Shown here in pieces: positions 22,599 to 31,212 of a DNA stretch of 64,000 nucleotides (its first letter is position 1; each line of letters begins with the position of its first letter). The translations under genes were made by a program, and so were the position numbers. The DNA is from Brenneria izbisi (GTDB taxonomy: Bacteria; Pseudomonadota; Gammaproteobacteria; Enterobacterales; Enterobacteriaceae): positions 62,001 to 126,000 of the forward strand of contig NZ_JAMPJU010000002.1 in assembly GCF_025840185.1 (NCBI RefSeq), written 5' to 3'. The notes under the pieces were generated by a model. It was given only the letters and a program-made list of their open reading frames with translations, was not told the origin of the DNA and ran no database searches.

Positions 22599-22898
22599 TT
22601 AAATAAGATAACCTTTTTCTTTCAATACCGGCTCAAGCTTTATTTTTATTTCGTTTTTATCTACCAACCGTCGCAGATAAATAATGGTGGCATCAATTGT
22701 ATAATGTTGAAATTGTGATCGAAAATTTTCGCCGGTAAAAATAATATCAGCGCGTGAAGAGGTCGCGCTGGATATATCACAATGCGACAATTCCGCTTCA
22801 ACACCCAGATCTTTCAGGGCTGACTCAATACTCATCTCACAGGCAAAGCTACTGCCTAGCCCGGCCCCGCATACCGCAAGAATCGATAATTTTTTCAT
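22599..22898 (-). CDS. PTS EIIB component (ascorbate/lactose-type IIB fold)
   Basis: 99-residue soluble phosphocarrier. The phosphorylated Cys10 lies in the P-loop-like motif ILAVCGAGLGSSFACEM, which marks SgaB/UlaB-type IIB proteins. It takes phosphate from IIA and passes it to the sugar moving through IIC, whose gene starts 48 nt downstream. AAGGAAA lies before the ATG. A gene relic seems to sit between this gene and IIA (see 22914-23019). Confidence 0.9.
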   Translation of the reverse strand: MKKLSILAVCGAGLGSSFACEMSIESALKDLGVEAELSHCDISSATSSRADIIFTGENFRSQFQHYTIDATIIYLRRLVDKNEIKIKLEPVLKEKGYLI

Positions 22899-22913
22899 CA
22901 GTATTTCCTTAGT

Positions 22914-23019
22914 TGATCATATTCAGGTTTCGTGCCGCGACCACCTGCTGCGGATCTTCCCGTTTATTAGTAGCAACCTGTTGTCAGATAATGGCCGTCG
23001 GCAATCATGATTATTGTTT
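22914..23019 (-). pseudogene. Possible relic of a small gene between PTS IIA and IIB
   Basis: The 138-bp gap between IIA and IIB contains ATG at 23019 opening an 18-codon frame (MKTIIMIADGHYLTTGCY, then stop). A second frame runs up to a stop 11 nt before the IIB start and reads KREDPQQVVAARNLNMIN. The two lie in different frames and together look like the ends of one decayed gene. I cannot name the family, and this may be chance. Confidence 0.3.
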
Positions 23020-23036
23020 TCATTGCGTCTCACTCT

Positions 23037-23480
23037 TCAAAATCGGCGAATAATTTCAATAACTTTCTGTTTATCTGCGGCTTTTTTTAACTGATTAACC
23101 ATATCATCCTCACAAAATAGTTTTGCAAGACTGGCGATCATTTCAATGTGTGAATGGCTGTCAATGGCGGCCAGCGCAAACACGATATAGACCGGATCAT
23201 TGTCAGGACTGCCGAAATTTACGCCTTCTGCAATAATCATCAATGAAAGCGCGGTTTTAATTACCCCATCTTCAGGTCGTGAGTGAGGCATGGCGATGCC
23301 TTCACCCAATACATAATAAGGACCGATTTCCTCATGCATCGCATAAATAGCATCGAGATAACGTGATTCAACCGCCCCACTCTCAATCATTGGCTGAACG
23401 GCTAATGCAACCGCCTGCCGCCAGTCATTAACGCGGGTAAATAGCTGAAGATTATTTTCATTAATCCAGTCAATTAACAT
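23037..23480 (-). CDS. PTS EIIA component (fructose/ascorbate-type IIA)
   Basis: 147-residue soluble phosphocarrier of the mannitol/fructose-type IIA fold used by ascorbate-family systems. The phosphorylated His is in the motif GEGIAMPHSRPEDGV near residue 66, preceded by YVLGEG. Two in-frame ATG codons lie close together (23486 and 23480). The second has AGGA at 5-nt spacing and is chosen. It follows a 282-nt gap after the kinase gene that contains a dispersed repeat and AT-rich DNA, so it may have its own promoter. Confidence 0.9.
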   Translation of the reverse strand: MLIDWINENNLQLFTRVNDWRQAVALAVQPMIESGAVESRYLDAIYAMHEEIGPYYVLGEGIAMPHSRPEDGVIKTALSLMIIAEGVNFGSPDNDPVYIVFALAAIDSHSHIEMIASLAKLFCEDDMVNQLKKAADKQKVIEIIRRF

Positions 23481-23514
23481 AATCATCCTATGCGGAATAA
23501 ATGGGTTAATTTAA

Positions 23515-23584
23515 TATACTCGGCATACTGCAAGTTACCGGTTCGTCGTTTGCGCTCAGTCACCCGAATTATTTAGAGTCTATA
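23515..23584. repeat. Dispersed intergenic repeat, copy 2
   Basis: About 70 bp beginning TATACTCGGCATACTGCAAG, with inner GTTTGCGCTCAGTCACCCG, and closing AATTATTTAGAGTCTATA. It belongs to the family with copies at 9.2, 40.8 and 47.1 kb. It is inserted between the kinase and PTS IIA genes of one operon. Confidence 0.65.
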
Positions 23585-23762
23585 TTTTCTGGATAGCCTT
23601 AAAAACGTGACCAGGTTTAATTACTTGGTTTCAATCCATTTTTATAAAAATATTACTAAGAGTTAATCTAATAAAAAGAGCAAAGCTGATTATTAAAATT
23701 AATCGGTTTATGTGATCCATGATAACTATTTCAGATAATTCCCTTTTTTGAATACATTTTAA

Positions 23763-24332
23763 TTATGTCGATTTTTCAGATAATACCCCCTGCGCCCAGT
23801 TGGTTATTTCCCCCATTTCAATCGGACTCGACTGGTCAACAATCAGCAGCGGTCCCAATTCCATCGGTTGCGCCACCTTTGCCAGTGCGATCAGTTCAGG
23901 AAGATATTCGGCGCCGGGATGCCCGGCCAGGCGATATGCCAGACGCGCCTCATAACGCGCTGCCGCCAGTTCTCCAGATATCTGACACCACACTTCGGCA
24001 AGCCGTGTCACCCCAGAGTCCGCCAGATAAGCCGTAAGACGTTCTCTCGGCTGAAAACCAAACCAGGCGTCAATGATAAAGGTATTTCCCGGCGGCGCAC
24101 TGGCCACCACAGACCAGATGGCCTGATAACTTGCGATTCCGAGCAGACGGTTAAATTGGCGGTCCACGCCGTCCAGATGCTGCAAAAAAGGATTTTTAAT
24201 ATCATCCAGTGATAGAACAGGCCAGCCCGTGGCGACTGCCAGCGCAGCGGCGACGCGGCTTTTCCCTGACGCCGGAATGCCGTTAACCAGCACGACGCGT
24301 TTCCCAGTCAGTGCGATAGCATGTTCAGGCAT
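23763..24332 (-). CDS. P-loop kinase-like protein in the PTS/aldolase operon
   Basis: 189-residue P-loop protein. The Walker A is VLVNGIPASGKSRVAAALA at about residues 14-32, followed by LSLDDIKNPF (possible catalytic Asp pair), FIIDAWFGFQP (Walker-B-like) and a basic lid region ARYEARLAYRLAGHPG. The fold type is that of small-molecule kinases in the AAA_33/zeta-toxin/gluconate-kinase group. It overlaps the aldolase gene by 8 nt, so the two are translationally coupled. It therefore probably phosphorylates a sugar or sugar phosphate in the pathway. A chloramphenicol-phosphotransferase or toxin role is less likely in this context. Confidence 0.75.
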   Translation of the reverse strand: MPEHAIALTGKRVVLVNGIPASGKSRVAAALAVATGWPVLSLDDIKNPFLQHLDGVDRQFNRLLGIASYQAIWSVVASAPPGNTFIIDAWFGFQPRERLTAYLADSGVTRLAEVWCQISGELAAARYEARLAYRLAGHPGAEYLPELIALAKVAQPMELGPLLIVDQSSPIEMGEITNWAQGVLSEKST

Positions 24333-25269
24333 GATCCATCTGCGCCTTTATGTTGTGCTCACCCGGTTGAGCACCTTGAAAATATTGACCGATCACCGCC
24401 TGAATTTCCTTGAGCCGCGGTACCGCCAGCGTTTGCAGCTTTTCACGAGTGACGGCGCGATCGAGCGAAATACAATCTTTCCACAACGCGCGGCCCGCGA
24501 TAACGCCCGATGCCCCGTTTTGCATTGCATCCGCCACCTGCTGTAAAAACGTACCATGATCGACCCCGGCAGAGAGTACCGCCCACGGCACATCACCGAC
24601 AAGTTTGGTGATCGCCGCACATGCCTGAGCCGATCCCGGATAAGGAATTTTTAGCACTTTCGCCCCACACGCCAGCGCGATTTTCGTCCCTTCGTAGATC
24701 AGCGCCGGAATTTTATTTTTGTATTCCTCCTCCGTTTCACCTTCAAGCTGATAAGTCAGGAACTCGACCACCAGCAGCAGATCCTCACGGGCAAAGTCCG
24801 CAATGCACTGACGCAACATCGCAATATTGTGTACATTGGCTTGCTCATGGTCGGCACGTAAATACACCATGATTTTACCGCCATTGCCGCCAAGTTCGCG
24901 CACGCGCCGCGCATTGATTCCGTCCACCAGCCGCGAATGACGATAACCCGCCGCGGTGGTATCCCAGCCAGAAGCGTCCAGCCCAATCAATAACGCGGTA
25001 TCACGCGCAATGACGCCGTCATCCACCAGTTCCGGCACCGCACAGACCGGATCAACCAATACGCAGGAACCCTGGCTGGCGAGATAGCGGGTAATATCCG
25101 CTTTGATTTCTCCCAGTTGGCGTTCGGTGATATTAGCTTGTTGATCGGGGTTGGAAGAGAGCAAACTACGCATTGCGCCGCGTTGATCGCAGGCAATAAC
25201 CAACATGGCGCCGTTGCTGCCACAAATTTGCTGATAACCACGACGTTCGGATGTGGACATATGTGACAT
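24325..25269 (-). CDS. LacD/YihT-like class I aldolase
   Basis: 314-residue TIM-barrel aldolase resembling tagatose-1,6-bisphosphate aldolase (LacD) and sulfofructose-phosphate aldolase (YihT). Visible are LVIACDQRGAMRSLL near residue 23, the Schiff-base region ALACGAKVLKIPYP with candidate Lys207, WAVLSAGVDHGTF and the phosphate-binding end GASGVIAGRALWKD near residue 252. The start at 25269 has AAGGAG at 6-nt spacing; an upstream in-frame start is unsupported. First gene of the operon, divergent from the SorC-type regulator. The product should be DHAP plus an aldehyde; the exact substrate is unknown. Confidence 0.85.
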   Translation of the reverse strand: MSHMSTSERRGYQQICGSNGAMLVIACDQRGAMRSLLSSNPDQQANITERQLGEIKADITRYLASQGSCVLVDPVCAVPELVDDGVIARDTALLIGLDASGWDTTAAGYRHSRLVDGINARRVRELGGNGGKIMVYLRADHEQANVHNIAMLRQCIADFAREDLLLVVEFLTYQLEGETEEEYKNKIPALIYEGTKIALACGAKVLKIPYPGSAQACAAITKLVGDVPWAVLSAGVDHGTFLQQVADAMQNGASGVIAGRALWKDCISLDRAVTREKLQTLAVPRLKEIQAVIGQYFQGAQPGEHNIKAQMDHA

Positions 25270-25409
25270 TGCATTCTCCTTGGTATGAATTTTCGTCGAG
25301 TGGGAAAGCGTCGTAATACCCGGTGTAATCACCCTCAACATCCTGTCCTGTCTGGGTTTTCCACCAAGCGTACCGATTGCAATTTGATGGTTGTTGCGCA
25401 ATAATTCTC

Positions 25410-25423
25410 CAATTGACGAATTG
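25410..25423. promoter_or_regulatory. Candidate operator between aldolase operon and SorC-type regulator
   Basis: Inverted repeat CAATT-GACG-AATTG in the 185-bp divergent spacer, 18 nt before the AAAGGA ribosome site of the regulator. Related TTGCAATTTGATGG and GCGCAATAATT elements lie 20-40 nt to the left. Position and symmetry suit a regulator binding site; no footprint knowledge. Confidence 0.35.
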
Positions 25424-25454
25424 AGTGTAATACATTGCAGAAAGGAATTTCAAG

Positions 25455-26408
25455 CTGAAAGAAAATCTTTTACCCGATATTGCGACGACGCGCGCAATGA
25501 TGCATATGGTGGCAAAGTTGCATTACCAGTCAGATATGTCTCAGGTTGATATCGCTAAAAAAATGGGTGTCTCCACCGCCACCATTTCGCGCCTGCTGAA
25601 TAAGGCGCGTGCGGCAGGGATTGTACGTATCGAAGTCATTGAATTAACCTCCCCGGAGGAGATCACCGCCGATCTGATCCAGCATCTGGGGTTGAAAACC
25701 GCCGCCGTCGTGGAGTCCCCGCCGACCAACGTTTTGAGCGCACTGGCGACCCCACTTGCTGGTTTATTACAGCAGGCCAATCTGTCTGCGGGCGCGATTA
25801 TCGGTATTGGCTGGGGCCGCGCGGTCAGAGAGGTGACGCTGGCTGGCATGCCGCGTTTGCCCGGCGTGCTCACCGTGGCGCTGAATGGGGGAATGCAACA
25901 GGCCGCCGCGCATTTTCAGATTAATGAATTTGTTCGCCAGGCCGCGGAGCAGATGGGAGGAACGCCCTATTTTCTACACGCGCCCTACATCTCATCCACC
26001 GAGTTGCGCGAGGCATTTCTGTGCGATCCCAGCGTTCAACAGATCGCTTCCCTGTGGGATAAGCTGGATGTCGCCATCGTGGGGGTTGGCCTGACGCACG
26101 CGCCCAGCCCATCGGAAACCACCACCGCCACACCTGATGAGCGGGCATTGAGTCAGGCTGCGGGTGATGTCATACGTCATTATTTCACTGAATCAGGTGA
26201 AATCTTGCACTGGGCAGGCGAAGACTGCATGATCGCGGCGACGCCCGCACAACTTCGCCGGACGCCGCTAAGCATTGGCGTTGCCGCCGCCCCGGAAAAA
26301 GCAGCCGGGATTATTGGCGCGGCCAAATCAGGCATGATCAATGCGCTGGTGACCGATATTAAAACGGCACAGGCTATTCTCGACCATTTATTAGTTCATA
26401 GCGGTTAA
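25455..26408 (+). CDS. SorC/DeoR-like sugar-binding transcriptional regulator
   Basis: Regulator with an N-terminal HTH (QSDMSQVDIAKKMGVSTATISRLLNKARAAGIVRIEV) and a C-terminal sugar-phosphate-binding domain (IIGIGWGRAVREV, VAIVGVGLTHAPSPS, CMIAATPAQLRRTPLSIGVA). Probably controls the divergent PTS/aldolase operon and the MFS gene 38 nt downstream, with a phosphorylated sugar as effector. Start is uncertain. The first in-frame ATG (25497) has no ribosome site and would trim the usual N-terminal helix. A strong AAAGGA at 25441-25446 sits 8 nt before CTG 25455, which opens the same frame. I annotate from CTG; ATG 25497 is the conservative alternative (303 residues). Confidence 0.8.
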   Translation: MKENLLPDIATTRAMMHMVAKLHYQSDMSQVDIAKKMGVSTATISRLLNKARAAGIVRIEVIELTSPEEITADLIQHLGLKTAAVVESPPTNVLSALATPLAGLLQQANLSAGAIIGIGWGRAVREVTLAGMPRLPGVLTVALNGGMQQAAAHFQINEFVRQAAEQMGGTPYFLHAPYISSTELREAFLCDPSVQQIASLWDKLDVAIVGVGLTHAPSPSETTTATPDERALSQAAGDVIRHYFTESGEILHWAGEDCMIAATPAQLRRTPLSIGVAAAPEKAAGIIGAAKSGMINALVTDIKTAQAILDHLLVHSG

Positions 26409-26446
26409 AAGCATAACCAAACCACATAGGTAACGGATAACTTTTT

Positions 26447-27694
26447 ATGTCAGAGCAGACCCTCAGCCATTCGGCCCCCCTCTATCCGCCGTTATTGCTG
26501 GGCAGCCAGTTGGTTTTCAATATCGGCTTTTACGCCGTGGTTCCTTTTCTGGCTATCTTTCTGCGTGACGATATGTTGCTGTCTGGTTGGGCGATCGGTC
26601 TGGTCATCGGTCTGCGCACCTTTTCGCAGCAAGGCATGTTTTTGGTCGGCGGCGCGCTGGCGGATCGCTTTGGCGCGCGCAGCCTGATTTTATGCGGCTG
26701 TGTGGTGCGCATCATCGGCTACCTGCTGCTGGCGCTGGGCAGTTCCCTGTGGCCGATTATTCTCGGCGCCTGTCTGACCGGCGTCGGCGGCGCGCTGTTT
26801 TCGCCCGCCATTGAAGCGCTGATGGCGCAAGCCGGCACGCAGAGTGAGAAAGAAGGCAAACGCAGCCGCTCGGAATGGTTCGCCCTGTTCGCCATTTGCG
26901 GCGAGTTGGGTGCGGTGCTTGGGCCGTTGCTGGGTTCACTGCTGGCCGGATACGGTTTTCAGCAGGTCGCGCTGGCAGGGGCCGGCGTATTTCTGCTGGC
27001 GCTGTTCATCTTGTTCTTCAATCTGCCCGCCACCTCCCGTCAATCCGCTTGCGCGCTACAGATTGCTCCCTGGTGGCAGACATTTCGGCAGCGGCGCTTT
27101 GTGGCGTTTATCATTGCCTACAGCGCCTATTTATTCAGCTACAACCAACTCTATCTGGCCCTGCCTGTCGAACTGCGCCGTGCCGGAGGCAATGAACAAG
27201 ATCTCGGCCCGCTGTTTGTACTGGCGTCCATTCTGGTGATTTGTCTGCAATTGCCGCTGGCGCGTTTTGCCCGCCGTCACGGTGCCGCACGCATGTTACC
27301 GTTAGGATTTACGCTGCTGGCGTCCGCTTTCGGCAGCGTGGCCCTGTTCGCGCAGGTTGCCCCGCCGGATGGCTGGCAGCGCCTGTTGCCTGCCATGTCG
27401 CTGATTACATTGCTGACGCTGGGACAGATGTTGATTGTTCCCGTCGGCATGGACCTCATTCCCCGCTTCGCCAATAACCACAATCTGGGCGCGCATTACG
27501 GCGCGTTGGCGTCAATGGGCGGGCTGGCGGTGCTGGTCGGCAATTTTCTGCTCGGCGGACAGTTGGATCGCGCGCTGACGCCCTCTCCACAGGCCGCAAT
27601 CCCCTGGCTGCTGCTGGCGGCGGTGCCATTGTGCAGCGCGCTGGCAATGACGCTGATTTGTCGTCCGTTCGCGTCCTCTTCCACGCGGCGCTAA
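26447..27694 (+). CDS. MFS transporter (DHA1-like, MdtH type)
   Basis: 415-residue membrane protein with about 12 hydrophobic segments. It has the MFS motif A between TM2 and TM3 (GGALADRFGARSLI), a motif-C-like stretch in TM5 (ELGAVLGPLLGSLLAG) and an MdtH-like N-terminus (LLGSQLVFNIGFYAVVPFLAIFL). Such proteins export drugs or sugars by proton antiport. It lies 38 nt after the SorC-type regulator, so it is probably co-transcribed and may serve the sugar locus (efflux of excess or toxic sugar), though that is inference. Confidence 0.85.
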   Translation: MSEQTLSHSAPLYPPLLLGSQLVFNIGFYAVVPFLAIFLRDDMLLSGWAIGLVIGLRTFSQQGMFLVGGALADRFGARSLILCGCVVRIIGYLLLALGSSLWPIILGACLTGVGGALFSPAIEALMAQAGTQSEKEGKRSRSEWFALFAICGELGAVLGPLLGSLLAGYGFQQVALAGAGVFLLALFILFFNLPATSRQSACALQIAPWWQTFRQRRFVAFIIAYSAYLFSYNQLYLALPVELRRAGGNEQDLGPLFVLASILVICLQLPLARFARRHGAARMLPLGFTLLASAFGSVALFAQVAPPDGWQRLLPAMSLITLLTLGQMLIVPVGMDLIPRFANNHNLGAHYGALASMGGLAVLVGNFLLGGQLDRALTPSPQAAIPWLLLAAVPLCSALAMTLICRPFASSSTRR

Positions 27695-27850
27695 CGGGGA
27701 AAGTCTGATGGACGGACGCGCTTCATTTATGCTTTTCTTATACTTTTCTTTTATTGAGCATTTACCCCGATCTTCGGTTAGCCTGCTGGGTAACCAAATC
27801 AACGGGTTTACGGCAACGCCACGAGAGAATAAATGTACGCAGGAGAGAAT

Positions 27851-29314
27851 ATGCATAACAGCGGCCCCGGAGAAAGTCTCACCGTAACGCAGGCGCTTGA
27901 TAAACTGGAAGCGTTGTACGACCAGGCGGTTTCTTCTCTGCGCGATGCCATTGGGGAGTTCATCCGTGACGGCAAATTGCCCGATGAGCAGGACCGTGCG
28001 GCAGGCTTGTTCGCTTACCCTGAACTGCGTGTGAAGTGGGACGGCGGCACCACCACTCACCCGCGGCATCGCGCCTATGGTCGCTTCACCCATGCTGGCT
28101 GCTACTCAACGACCATTACCCGCCCGCAGTTCTTCCGCCAGTATCTGACCGAACAGTTAACGCTGCTGGCAAGCGACTACGACACCCATATTGAAGTGCG
28201 GCCATCACAACAGGAGATCCCGTTTCCTTATGTACTGGATGGCTCCGATCTGATCCTCGACCGCTCGATGAGCGCCGGTATCGCCAACTATTTTCCGACC
28301 ACCGAACTGTCGAAAATCGGTGATGAGACGGCTGATGGCCTGTTTCATGCCACCACTACCACCTCGCCGCTCTCGCACTTTGACGCCCTGAGAACCGATT
28401 TCTCGCTGGCGCGCCTGCGTCACTATACCGGCACGCCGACAGAACATGTGCAGCCCTTCATCCTTTTCACCAACTACACGCGCTATGTGGATGAGTTTGT
28501 ACGCTGGGCCTGTGGTCAGATTGCCGACCCGGACAGCCCGTATGAAGCATTGTCCTGCGCTGGCGGCATCTACATCACCGCACAGACATTGAACCCTGAA
28601 CAGACGGTGTCCGATCTGGCCTGGAAAAATCATCAGATGCCCGCTTACCATCTGATCTCCCGTCATGGTAAGGGCATCACGCTGGTGAATATCGGCGTCG
28701 GCCCCTCCAATGCTAAAACCATTTGCGATCACCTCGCGGTGCTGCGTCCTCATGCCTGGCTGATGATTGGGCATTGTGGCGGTCTGCGGGAAAGTCAGTC
28801 GATTGGCGATTACGTACTGGCGCACGCTTATCTGCGTGACGATCATGTTCTGGACGCCGTATTGCCGCCCGATATTCCCATTCCCAGCATCGCCGAGGTT
28901 CAACGCGCGCTGTATGACGCCACCAAAATGGTGAGTGGTATGCCAGGCGAACAGGTCAAACAGCGATTGCGCACCGGCACGGTGGTGACAACCGATGACC
29001 GTAACTGGGAGTTGCGCTATGCCGCTTCCGCCTTGCGTTTTAACCTCAGCCGGGCGGTGGCGGTAGATATGGAAAGCGCCACCATTGCCGCCCAGGGCTA
29101 TCGCTTCCGGGTGCCGTATGGCACGTTGCTGTGCGTTTCCGATAAGCCGTTGCATGGTGAGATTAAATTACCCGGTCAGGCCAACCGATTCTATGAAGGG
29201 GCGATTTCAGAACATCTGCAAATTGGTATTTGCACGATTGACTTGCTGCGTGCGGAAGCGGAGCAACTGCACTCGCGCAAATTACGCACCTTCAACGAAC
29301 CGCCATTCCGTTAA
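27851..29314 (+). CDS. amn: AMP nucleosidase
   Basis: Hydrolyses AMP to adenine and ribose-5-phosphate, controlling adenylate pools. 487 residues from ATG 27851, which follows AGGAG by 5 nt; an ATG 18 nt upstream is poorer. The N-terminal regulatory domain (HAGCYSTTITRPQFF, LDRSMSAGIANYFPTTEL) is followed by the phosphorylase-like catalytic domain with GITLVNIGVGPSNAKT, LMIGHCGGLRESQSIGDYVLAHAYLRDDHV and the purine-site VAVDMESATIAAQGYRF. Very close to E. coli Amn throughout. Monocistronic, converging on proP. Confidence 0.96.
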   Translation: MHNSGPGESLTVTQALDKLEALYDQAVSSLRDAIGEFIRDGKLPDEQDRAAGLFAYPELRVKWDGGTTTHPRHRAYGRFTHAGCYSTTITRPQFFRQYLTEQLTLLASDYDTHIEVRPSQQEIPFPYVLDGSDLILDRSMSAGIANYFPTTELSKIGDETADGLFHATTTTSPLSHFDALRTDFSLARLRHYTGTPTEHVQPFILFTNYTRYVDEFVRWACGQIADPDSPYEALSCAGGIYITAQTLNPEQTVSDLAWKNHQMPAYHLISRHGKGITLVNIGVGPSNAKTICDHLAVLRPHAWLMIGHCGGLRESQSIGDYVLAHAYLRDDHVLDAVLPPDIPIPSIAEVQRALYDATKMVSGMPGEQVKQRLRTGTVVTTDDRNWELRYAASALRFNLSRAVAVDMESATIAAQGYRFRVPYGTLLCVSDKPLHGEIKLPGQANRFYEGAISEHLQIGICTIDLLRAEAEQLHSRKLRTFNEPPFR

Positions 29315-29323
29315 TCAATATAT

Positions 29324-29341
29324 TCCCCCTGATAAGGGGGA
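29324..29341. terminator. Short hairpin between amn and proP
   Basis: Stem CCCCC / GGGGG with loop TGATAA in the 64-bp convergent spacer, 10 nt after the amn stop. No T-run; a weak terminator candidate for both genes. Confidence 0.4.
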
Positions 29342-29378
29342 GTGATTAATGGCAAAATCGGGAAGCGGTCAGCATGGG

Positions 29379-30881
29379 TTAATTTATTCTGGGATGCTGA
29401 TCGATAAGCGCTTTTCTTTTCTGCTCCAGTTGCGCAATCTGCTCGTTAATATTTTCTATTTTCTGTTCAATATTATCGAATTGTTCCTGCAACAGTTCTT
29501 TTGCTTCGGCACGATCAGATGCCGCTGGCGTAGCGCCTTTTAATGGCCGGTTCGCGGTTTCCCGCATCGATATACCGGTGATGATGCCAATAATGCCAAT
29601 AACCATCAAATAATAAGCCGGCATATAAAGATTTTTGGTTGACTCCACCAGCCATGCCGCGATGGTTGGCGTAAACCCGGCAATCAGCACGGAGATATTA
29701 AAAGCGGTCGCCAACGCGCTATAACGAATATGGGTCGGGAACATCGCGGGTAAGGTCGAGGCCATCACGCCGGTAAACGCGTTCAGTAATACCGCCAGAA
29801 TTAACAGGCCACAGAAAATAAGCCCGACCACATCACTGTTGATCAACATGAAACAGGGTACTGACAACAGTAAAAGGCCAATACTGCCGCAGATAATAAA
29901 TGGTTTACGCCCATATCTGTCGCTCATCAATCCCATTACCGGCTGCACAAACAGCATACCAATCATGACCGCAATAATAATCATGACGCCGTGGTCTTCG
30001 GAATAATTCAAGCTATGCGAAAGATAGCTCGGCATATAGGTCAATAACATGTAATAAGTGACGTTGGTGGTGATCACTATCCCGACGCAAACCAGCAGGC
30101 TTCGCCACTGTGTGGTGGCAATTTCACGAAAAGAAATTTTCGGCGCTGACTGAAGACTATCTTTTGATTCTTTATCGATTTTATCCACATGTTGCTGAAA
30201 GGTCGGCGTTTCCTCCAGCGCATGGCGCAGATAAATACCAATCAATCCTAATGGCCCGGCGATAAAGAAAGGTATACGCCATCCCCAATCCAGGAAATTC
30301 GCCTCTCCAACAATCGAGGAGATCAATACCACCACCCCGGCGCCCATGACGAAACCGGCTATCGAACCGAAATCCAGCCAACTGCCTAAAAAACCGCGTT
30401 TTCTATCCGGCGAGTACTCCGCCACAAAGACGGCGGCGCCGGTATATTCTCCGCCAACAGAAAAGCCCTGCGCCAGTTTCGCCAATAACAATAATATCGG
30501 CGCCCAGATGCCAATAGAGGCATAAGACGGAATAAGACCGATACAAAACGTACTCACCGCCATAATAATAATGGTGATTGAAAGCACTTTCTGACGGCCA
30601 TATTTATCACCCATCGCGCCAAAAAATATCCCGCCAAGCGGTCTGACCAGAAAGGGAACCGAAAAGGTAGCCAGCGCCGCAATCATTTGCACGCCGGGGT
30701 CGGCGCCAGGGAAAAATACCTGACCGAGTGCATAAGCCACAAAGCCATACACACCAAAATCGAACCATTCCATAGCATTGCCAAGCGCCGCCGCCGTGAT
30801 CGCTTTTTTCAGCCGGGTATCATCAATGATGGTAATATCCTGTATTTTCATCGGCTCGATGCGTTTCTTTGTTAATTTCAT
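29379..30881 (-). CDS. proP: Osmoprotectant/proton symporter ProP
   Basis: Proton symporter for proline, glycine betaine and ectoine, activated by high osmolality. 500 residues, 12 membrane segments, MFS motif A in GAMGDKYGRQKVL and the family signature NAMEWFDFGVYGFVAYALGQ near residue 35. The C-terminal tail carries the heptad pattern QFDNIEQKIENINEQIAQLEQ, the antiparallel coiled coil found in E. coli ProP that tunes the osmotic set point, so this is the coiled-coil-bearing class. The ATG has AAAGGA 8 nt upstream. Single gene with a long upstream region. Confidence 0.95.
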   Translation of the reverse strand: MKLTKKRIEPMKIQDITIIDDTRLKKAITAAALGNAMEWFDFGVYGFVAYALGQVFFPGADPGVQMIAALATFSVPFLVRPLGGIFFGAMGDKYGRQKVLSITIIIMAVSTFCIGLIPSYASIGIWAPILLLLAKLAQGFSVGGEYTGAAVFVAEYSPDRKRGFLGSWLDFGSIAGFVMGAGVVVLISSIVGEANFLDWGWRIPFFIAGPLGLIGIYLRHALEETPTFQQHVDKIDKESKDSLQSAPKISFREIATTQWRSLLVCVGIVITTNVTYYMLLTYMPSYLSHSLNYSEDHGVMIIIAVMIGMLFVQPVMGLMSDRYGRKPFIICGSIGLLLLSVPCFMLINSDVVGLIFCGLLILAVLLNAFTGVMASTLPAMFPTHIRYSALATAFNISVLIAGFTPTIAAWLVESTKNLYMPAYYLMVIGIIGIITGISMRETANRPLKGATPAASDRAEAKELLQEQFDNIEQKIENINEQIAQLEQKRKALIDQHPRIN

Positions 30882-31212
30882 TCATCATTTCCTTTTGTTT
30901 AAAGAATGACCACATCGGTTTCTGCCCGATAAATTTCAAACACCGGCCACGGCAATCAACAATACGCCAAAATAATCAAATGACTCAGGAACCAAACAGC
31001 GCGAAAAATTTAGCGACCTGCGATTGGAAAAATAAGGGGATGAGACAAGATGCATCACTCTTCACAATCGTTATTTTCAAAAGCATTCTGATTATAGAAG
31101 ATATTAAAAAGACAGTGAGGAAGGCTGACAATAAATTCAGATGCTACGGAAACAAATAAATGGCAAGCAAATAGTTTATCCCCGCGTCATCATCCTTGCG
31201 GTAAAGCAACGG
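30882..31212. other. Region upstream of proP
   Basis: 331 bp, AT-rich, between proP and the fusA relic. It should contain the proP promoters, but no CRP palindrome or convincing -35/-10 pair was found. A short open frame on the plus strand has no family resemblance or ribosome site and is discounted. Confidence 0.4.

Noticed and set aside
24325..24332. 8-nt kinase/aldolase overlap as a programmed frameshift
   Set aside because: It is an ordinary stop/start overlap giving translational coupling; no slippery sequence is present.
28205..29155. 316-codon open frame antisense to amn
   Set aside because: It lies entirely inside amn on the opposite strand; codon bias of a GC-rich gene creates such frames, and it has no family resemblance.
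30869..31159. 96-codon plus-strand frame upstream of proP
   Set aside because: AT-rich chance frame, no ribosome site; it covers the proP promoter region.
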